Source: a virus
DNA length: 39,500 bases
Reading direction: 5' to 3' (one strand)
Virus record (IMG/VR): IMGVR_UViG_3300022602_000215
Location: 1 to 39,500 of that record
In this document: positions 34,757 through 39,500 of the stretch, in pieces
How the letters are laid out: the number at the start of each line of letters is the position of its first letter
How positions within the stretch are numbered: position 1 is the stretch's first letter
Notes under the pieces: generated by a model
What the model saw: only the letters and a program-made list of their open reading frames with translations
The model's database searches: none
What the model was told of the DNA's origin: nothing
Program-made: the position numbers and the translations under genes

Positions 34757-37033
34757 ATGGCAAGTTCAGTAAAGGTCAACATTCCCGGAGTGGGCACAGT
34801 AGAAGCAGAAAATGCAGCTAGTGAAGCCACGCTCTTGGCAATCTTAGCAGCAATGCAGAAAAGCGAAGGCACTAAGAGAAAAGAAGAAAAGGCACGTTCT
34901 GCTGAACTCAAGAAGCAAGAAGCAGAAGCACAAAAAGCTGCAAAAGAGTGGGAAAAGTCTTTAGAAGGACTCACTGCGTCTGAGAGAAAGGCCGCTGAGG
35001 ATAAGAAAAAGCGTGAAAAAGAACGCACTGAGATGTGGGACAAGACCAAAACTGGTATGGGTGCCGCAGGCAAAGAGATATTTGGTGCGTTTGGTAGTAT
35101 TGCAAAAAGTGCTGTCAGTGTAGCTACTGCATTCTTAACATCATACGATGACATTGCCAACAATCCTATTGCTGCTGGTGCCGCTGTATTAAATGCTGGG
35201 ATTGACGCAGGTAACACAGCAGTTCACGGTGTAGCCAATGCTGCTGCTGGACTTGCTAATGCATTCGGTCCTGTTGCAGGCGCATTTGTCGGTGGGCTAG
35301 CCAGTCTGGTCACTGGTATCAGTGACGCTGCGGCTGCTATCCTAAAAGCCACAAACGAAGTTATGGCAAAAGAATTTCAGAAGTCTACACAGGCTCTGAA
35401 AGATTATACCAAACAGGGTGCTAGTTTTGCTGGTGGTATGGCAGAGATGCGTAATCTTGCCAATGACGCTGGTCTAAGTCTTACCACCTTATCTAAGGCA
35501 TCATCAACATCAAGTGAATCGTTGAGACAAGCAGGATTTTCACAGGGTGAGGGTACTGCAATGCTGGCAAAGGGGTTTGCGGCAGCTACCAAAACTATTG
35601 GTAAAAGCGGTGCAAGTCTGAGTAACGAAATGTTGGCTTTGGGTTACAGCTATGAAGACCAAATGGCTATTCAGGCTGATTATATGTCTCAGCTAAAACG
35701 TACTGGGGTAGATTTAAAGAATCTTTCTCCCACAGAGCTTGCCCAAGGTACTCGTGAATATGCTAAGAATTTAAAAGTTATCAGTGACATTACTGGTCAA
35801 GATGCTAAAAAACTCATGGACAAAGCTGCGGCTGAAACACAACGAGCAAGTTTGATGAGTGATTTGGATGCAAAACAAAAGACTGCGTATCAGGCTAGCT
35901 TTGCTGCGCTAGAGAAAATGGGCCCAGACGCTGACAAAGCACGACAAGCGTTGTATCAGATTATGAAAACTGGTACTACTAACGTTGTTGGATATACTTC
36001 GGGTCCTGCTCGTAAGATGATTGAAGACATGGCCAAAGGTGTCAAGTCTGGTACTATGGACTTTAAAGGTGCTATTGGTACAATGGCTAGCGCTTCAAAA
36101 GAAGCCGCCGCAGCAAACAAAGGATCTGTTGGGGCTGCTACTGACTTTGCAAAAGGTATGGGTGCAACGGGTGAAGCTATTGACGCATTCTCTCAAACTC
36201 AAAACTCTATGCTATCGTTGAGTACTCAAAATTTAGGTGAGATGGTAGACAGCAGCAGTAAGAGCGCAGATGCACAGGCTAATCTTGCTGGCAAAACTGG
36301 TAGTACAGAACAAAGTTTTGCCAACATCACAGCACAATCTCAAAAAGCAGCGGCTGCGATGGAGCAGTTTACGGGTAGTCATTTAGATACCTATGCAAAA
36401 CTATTGGCAGACACATTCCAAAAAGCAGCAGAAGAAGTCCAAAAGGGTGTCAAGATAGCCAATATGACTACCAAAGAGAAAGCAATTGGTGCAGGTGAAC
36501 AGGCGCTTGGTTACGGTGCAGCAGGTGCAGGTGCAGGTGCTCTTGTCGGTAGTGTTGTGCCAATTGTGGGTACTGCTCTTGGTGCTGCACTGGGTGGTAT
36601 TGGTGGCGCAATCTACGGTGGATTTAAGGGTTGGTCTGGTATGGCTGACGGGGGATGGGCTTCAGGTGACCCATCGGGATTCTTAGAGAAACTACACGGT
36701 ACTGAACTTGTCATTCCAACAACTGGAGGTATGCTAGACACTAATAGCACTGGATATACCGAATTGGTTAAAGCTGTTGGCGGAACTCCTGCGTCAGGAG
36801 CAGGTGGTGGTAGCGAAGAATTGATGCAAAAAATTGATCAATTGATTACAGTATTGGGAGCACAGACTGGTGCAACAGTAGTAGCACAGTCTGATAAGGG
36901 CGATATGATTGCAAACGCATTCAATGGTCTACAAGATATGATGGCCAAGCATCTAGATATAAGCTCAGAAATGGCTGTCCACGCTAAAGACAACAAAGAC
37001 CTAATGCAGAAACTTCTTAATGTAAGTATGTAA
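34757..37033 (+). CDS. Tail tape measure protein
   Basis: A 758-residue protein with the make-up of a tape measure, which sets tail length and leaves the tube ahead of the DNA. Residues about 38-95 form a highly charged coiled coil (KRKEEKARSAELKKQEAEAQ). Ala/Gly-rich helical segments follow, with hydrophobic stretches near 115-205 (AAGAAVLNAGIDAGNTAVHG, GPVAGAFVGGLASLVTGI) and near 575-620 (GAAGAGAGALVGSVVPIVGT) that could insert in the host membrane. Near 630-655 the MADGGWASGD and LHGTELVIPTTGG motifs are typical of tape measure C-termini. It is longer than T4 gp29 (590), suggesting a somewhat longer tail if the usual length rule holds. It precedes the portal gene by 31 bases. Confidence 0.8.
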   Translation: MASSVKVNIPGVGTVEAENAASEATLLAILAAMQKSEGTKRKEEKARSAELKKQEAEAQKAAKEWEKSLEGLTASERKAAEDKKKREKERTEMWDKTKTGMGAAGKEIFGAFGSIAKSAVSVATAFLTSYDDIANNPIAAGAAVLNAGIDAGNTAVHGVANAAAGLANAFGPVAGAFVGGLASLVTGISDAAAAILKATNEVMAKEFQKSTQALKDYTKQGASFAGGMAEMRNLANDAGLSLTTLSKASSTSSESLRQAGFSQGEGTAMLAKGFAAATKTIGKSGASLSNEMLALGYSYEDQMAIQADYMSQLKRTGVDLKNLSPTELAQGTREYAKNLKVISDITGQDAKKLMDKAAAETQRASLMSDLDAKQKTAYQASFAALEKMGPDADKARQALYQIMKTGTTNVVGYTSGPARKMIEDMAKGVKSGTMDFKGAIGTMASASKEAAAANKGSVGAATDFAKGMGATGEAIDAFSQTQNSMLSLSTQNLGEMVDSSSKSADAQANLAGKTGSTEQSFANITAQSQKAAAAMEQFTGSHLDTYAKLLADTFQKAAEEVQKGVKIANMTTKEKAIGAGEQALGYGAAGAGAGALVGSVVPIVGTALGAALGGIGGAIYGGFKGWSGMADGGWASGDPSGFLEKLHGTELVIPTTGGMLDTNSTGYTELVKAVGGTPASGAGGGSEELMQKIDQLITVLGAQTGATVVAQSDKGDMIANAFNGLQDMMAKHLDISSEMAVHAKDNKDLMQKLLNVSM

Positions 37034-37035
37034 TC

Positions 37036-37043
37036 TATAAATA
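37036..37043 (+). promoter_or_regulatory. Exact late promoter octamer TATAAATA for the portal gene
   Basis: TATAAATA two bases after the tape measure stop codon; predicted start near 37049 gives a 16-base leader that contains AGGGAT upstream of the portal ATG at 37065. Confidence 0.75.
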
Positions 37044-37064
37044 TAGCATTACAGGGATATATTC

Positions 37065-38774
37065 ATGGCCGGATGGAAAAAGTATTTTAAGACCAGCAAC
37101 TTTCAGGGTTCAGTAAGCCCGATTGGCAGCGGGTCACAGACAGTAAACCCAGCGTATCGTGCCACAGCCAGCACACTACCTGAAGTTTATATCGGACACC
37201 CAAACCGTATTGAACGTTATAATCAGTACGAACAAATGGACATGGACAGCGAAGTTAACGCTGCCCTAGACATTCTTGCTGAGTTCAGCACACAGAAGAA
37301 TACAGAGAACGTCAGTGCATTTGATCTGCACTTCCACGAAAAACCCACAGACAACGAAGTCAAAATCATCAAAGAACAGCTACAACAGTGGATTACTTTG
37401 AATGAATTTAACAAGCGTATCTTTAAAATTTTCCGCAATACTATCAAGTATGGCGATCAAGTTTTCATCAGAGACCCAGAGACATTCAAGTTATTTTGGG
37501 TTGAAATGTCAAAAGTTACCAAAGTTATTGTTAACGAGAGTGATGGCAAAAAGCCAGAACAATACGTTGTCAAAGACATTAACCCTAACTTTCAAAACTT
37601 GACTGTGACTGCGGTTAGTACGTCAGACACATTCACTAATCACCCACAAGTAGGTGGCCCAAGCGGTAGTTATGTTCAACCTCGCAGCCCTTACAGTGGT
37701 GGTTCAAGATTTAGTCACGCACAAAACGAAGCAGTGGTCAACGCTGAACACGTTGTACACTTAAGTTTAACTGAAGGTCTTGATATATTCTGGCCTTTTG
37801 GTAACTCAGTACTAGAAAACATCTTTAAAGTTTTCAAACAAAAAGAATTGCTTGAAGATTCGATCATTATCTATCGTGTGCAACGTGCGCCAGAACGCCG
37901 TATGTTCAAGATTGACGTGGGTAATATGCCAACACATATGGCTATGGCCTTTATTGAACGTATTAAAAACGAAATCAATCAACGCAGAATCCCAACACAA
38001 TCAGCAAGTGGTCAGAATATGATGGATGCTACATACAATCCATTGCAGACTAACGAAGACTTCTTCTTTCCACAGACTGCTGACGGACGTGGAAGTAGTG
38101 TTGAAATCTTGCCCGGTGGTCAAAACTTAGGTGAGATCACAGACTTGAAGTTCTTTACTAACAAACTATTCCGTGGTCTACGTATTCCTGCAAGTTACTT
38201 GCCAACTGGTATTGACGATGGTTCACAGACTATCAGCGATGGTAAAGTTGGTACAGCCCTGATTCAGGAATGGCGTTTCAATCAGTATTGTAAGCGCTTA
38301 CAGGGTATGGTCATTGACAAGCTGGATCAAGAGTTTAAGATGTTTATGCGCTGGAGAGGCATCAACATTGACGGACAGATTTTTGATCTACAGTTCAATG
38401 AGCCACAGAACTTTGCGCAGTATCGTCAGGCAGATATTGACGGTGCCAAGATTGGGACATTCACACAGTTAGAGCAATATCCATACTTCTCAAAACGTTT
38501 CTTGATGAAGCGTTATTTGGGCTTAAGTGAGATGGAGATGAGCGAAAACGAGATTATGTGGGCCGAAGAAAAAGGCAAAGCAGAAAGCGCAGATGCTGGT
38601 CAAGCCAACTTGCGTAACGTTGGTGTTACTCCTGGCGGTCTTGCAAGTGATCTTGAAAACGTTACTCCCGAAGCTGGCGCACAACCAGCTGGCGGTGCAT
38701 TAGATCAGGGTGCAGAAGCTGGCGCAGCTCCTGCTGCAGGCGCTCCCGCAGCAAGCCCACCCGGTGTAATGTAA
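37065..38774 (+). CDS. 20: Portal vertex protein gp20
   Basis: A 569-residue portal protein (T4 gp20 is 524). Twelve copies form the channel through which DNA is packaged and ejected, and prohead assembly starts on it. Family features: RIERYNQYEQMDMDSEVNAA with LDILAEFS near residues 48-75, NTIKYGDQVFIRDPETFKLF near 127, a long central helix region with LENIFKVFKQKELLEDSIII and YRVQRAPERRMFKIDVGNMP (about 245-290), DATYNPLQTNEDFFFPQTAD near 322, and GLRIPASYLP followed by the tail helix EWRFNQYCKRLQGMVIDKLD. The last 45 residues are an Ala/Pro/Gly-rich tail not present in T4 and probably disordered. It heads the head-gene module. Confidence 0.95.
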   Translation: MAGWKKYFKTSNFQGSVSPIGSGSQTVNPAYRATASTLPEVYIGHPNRIERYNQYEQMDMDSEVNAALDILAEFSTQKNTENVSAFDLHFHEKPTDNEVKIIKEQLQQWITLNEFNKRIFKIFRNTIKYGDQVFIRDPETFKLFWVEMSKVTKVIVNESDGKKPEQYVVKDINPNFQNLTVTAVSTSDTFTNHPQVGGPSGSYVQPRSPYSGGSRFSHAQNEAVVNAEHVVHLSLTEGLDIFWPFGNSVLENIFKVFKQKELLEDSIIIYRVQRAPERRMFKIDVGNMPTHMAMAFIERIKNEINQRRIPTQSASGQNMMDATYNPLQTNEDFFFPQTADGRGSSVEILPGGQNLGEITDLKFFTNKLFRGLRIPASYLPTGIDDGSQTISDGKVGTALIQEWRFNQYCKRLQGMVIDKLDQEFKMFMRWRGINIDGQIFDLQFNEPQNFAQYRQADIDGAKIGTFTQLEQYPYFSKRFLMKRYLGLSEMEMSENEIMWAEEKGKAESADAGQANLRNVGVTPGGLASDLENVTPEAGAQPAGGALDQGAEAGAAPAAGAPAASPPGVM

Positions 38775-38781
38775 CCAAAGA

Positions 38782-38789
38782 TATAAATA
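38782..38789 (+). promoter_or_regulatory. Exact late octamer TATAAATA at the start of the small head gene
   Basis: TATAAATA ends five bases before the ATG at 38795. At the T4 spacing the first transcribed base would be the A of the start codon, so this promoter would make a leaderless message. Confidence 0.5.
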
Positions 38790-38794
38790 ACAGT

Positions 38795-39037
38795 ATGTTT
38801 ATATCAGATTTATTTGAATCACCAGAGCCTGCAAAGCCAGGCTATCAGAGTGAACAAGATGATAACAGCGTAATGAAACTCAGTGATTTACGCAAGACTC
38901 GTCTTACTCTAGCACATCTAAACCGTCTACGTATGGCTAACGATGTGCGTAAATTTGAATTCGAAACCAAGATGAAAGATATCAAGGATCAGTACGGTGC
39001 CAGTGCTGAACCAGTTGCGGGGCCAGGTGGTATCTGA
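38795..39037 (+). CDS. Small head-module protein downstream of the portal gene
   Basis: An 80-residue protein, acidic at the N-terminus and basic in the middle. The segment DDNSVMKLSDLRKTRLTLAH followed by LNRLRMANDVRKFEFETKMK and IKDQYGAS is a pattern seen in small proteins between gp20 and the prohead protease genes of T4-like environmental phages. T4 has gp67 and gp68 (prohead core) at this site, so a core or scaffold-associated role is plausible, but there is no clear similarity to either. Helical throughout, no membrane segment. Its start overlaps the zone of an exact late octamer. Confidence 0.7.
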   Translation: MFISDLFESPEPAKPGYQSEQDDNSVMKLSDLRKTRLTLAHLNRLRMANDVRKFEFETKMKDIKDQYGASAEPVAGPGGI

Positions 39038-39094
39038 TTTATCTTGGAAAAATCCTCAAAAAACACGCATAAAACCCCCAAATCTGCGTAGTTA

Positions 39095-39102
39095 TCTAAA
39101 TA
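39095..39102 (+). promoter_or_regulatory. Possible late octamer TCTAAATA
   Basis: TCTAAATA differs by one base from the late element and would give a leader of about 29 bases with AAGGAG (39123-39128) eight bases before the ATG at 39137. Confidence 0.4.
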
Positions 39103-39136
39103 AATTATACAAAGCCAAACAAAAGGAGTTCCTTAA

Positions 39137-39500
39137 ATGAACAAGTATGAACAACTCATTGAGAGCATTCTTAATGAAGACGAACAAGCAGCACGTGCTT
39201 TATTCCACGATATCGTGGTTGCTAAGTCACGTGAAATCTACGAAAGTCTAATGGACGAAGAAATGGGCGGAAACGCTTCACAAGGTTTCGTTCAAGACAT
39301 TACTAACCAAAACGATCAAGCTCAAGACATGGGTCTAGGCGAAGACGATATGGAAGGTGGAGAAATTGAATTAGGTGGCGACGGCATGGGCGACGATGAA
39401 TTCGGTGACGAAGAAACATTCGGCGATGACGGCGAAATGGGCGGCGAACACGGTGAACACGAAGAAATCGCAACTAAACTTGACGATCTAGAAGCACAAT
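39137..39500 (+). CDS. Acidic prohead core/scaffold-like protein (partial)
   Basis: The 5' part (121 codons) of a gene that runs off the right edge. It has the strongest ribosome site in the window (AAGGAG, eight-base spacing), fitting a highly expressed protein. The N-terminus MNKYEQLIESILNEDEQAAR with FHDIVVAKSREIYESLMDEE is a helical segment, followed by a long Gly/Asp/Glu-rich tract (EDDMEGGEIELGGDG, GDDEFGDEETFGDDGEMGGE) and then a new helix beginning ATKLDDLEAQ. Strongly acidic helical proteins just after gp20 are the prohead core or scaffold components in T4-like phages (gp67/gp22 type). The exact counterpart cannot be set without the rest of the gene. Confidence 0.65.
   Translation, partial: MNKYEQLIESILNEDEQAARALFHDIVVAKSREIYESLMDEEMGGNASQGFVQDITNQNDQAQDMGLGEDDMEGGEIELGGDGMGDDEFGDEETFGDDGEMGGEHGEHEEIATKLDDLEAQ

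Noticed and set aside
1-39500. CRISPR arrays, insertion sequences, integrase or attachment sites
   Set aside because: No regularly spaced direct repeats, transposase, recombinase or terminal inverted repeats were seen on either strand.

Overview
The window looks like a piece of a T4-superfamily (tailed, contractile-tail) bacteriophage genome, probably an environmental relative of the cyanophage/pelagiphage branch rather than a close relative of T4 itself. Evidence: recognisable homologues of T4 gp6, gp25, gp5, gp53, gp55, gp47, gp46, gp26/gp51-type baseplate protein and gp20, all densely packed with very short gaps, plus repeated T4-type late promoter octamers (TATAAATA and one-base variants) upstream of structural genes. 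No integrase, tRNA, CRISPR or IS element was seen. The host cannot be told from the sequence.

Layout. (1) Positions 1-26534, minus strand: the baseplate and tail-fibre block. Reading with transcription it runs from a tail-tube-cap-like protein (26534) through gp53-like, a LysM hub protein, a gp5-like spike with several wall-hydrolase-like domains, gp25, a long gp6, a 4136-residue giant baseplate/tail protein that holds an integrin-like FG-GAP propeller, then fibre/adhesin proteins and a fibre gene that runs off the left edge. (2) Positions 26600-33165, plus strand: a regulatory and recombination block. A near-consensus sigma70 promoter drives the late sigma factor gp55, which seems to start at AUU; then a small ORF that looks frameshifted, gp47 (SbcD-like), a radical SAM protein wedged between gp47 and gp46 with overlaps on both sides, gp46 (SbcC-like), a GIY-YIG nuclease and an AT-rich unknown gene. 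(3) Positions 33166-33633: a 468-bp gene-free stretch full of hairpins, three of which carry GNRA tetraloops on the plus strand only. This is the best candidate for an undescribed element, a structured non-coding RNA. (4) Positions 33634-34703, minus: a small conserved protein and a gp26/gp51-type hub protein. (5) Positions 34757-39500, plus: tape measure, portal gp20, a small head-module protein and the start of an acidic prohead core/scaffold-like gene.

How it fits together: gp55 would be made early or mid-infection from a host-type promoter and then redirect host RNA polymerase to the late octamers that precede the baseplate, hub, tape-measure and head genes. gp46/gp47 supply the recombination nuclease used in T4-type recombination-dependent replication, which in T4 is also linked to late transcription. 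The radical SAM protein, the GIY-YIG nuclease, the unknown protein and the RNA candidate form the accessory part of the window. All assignments are from reading sequence motifs; no database search was run.
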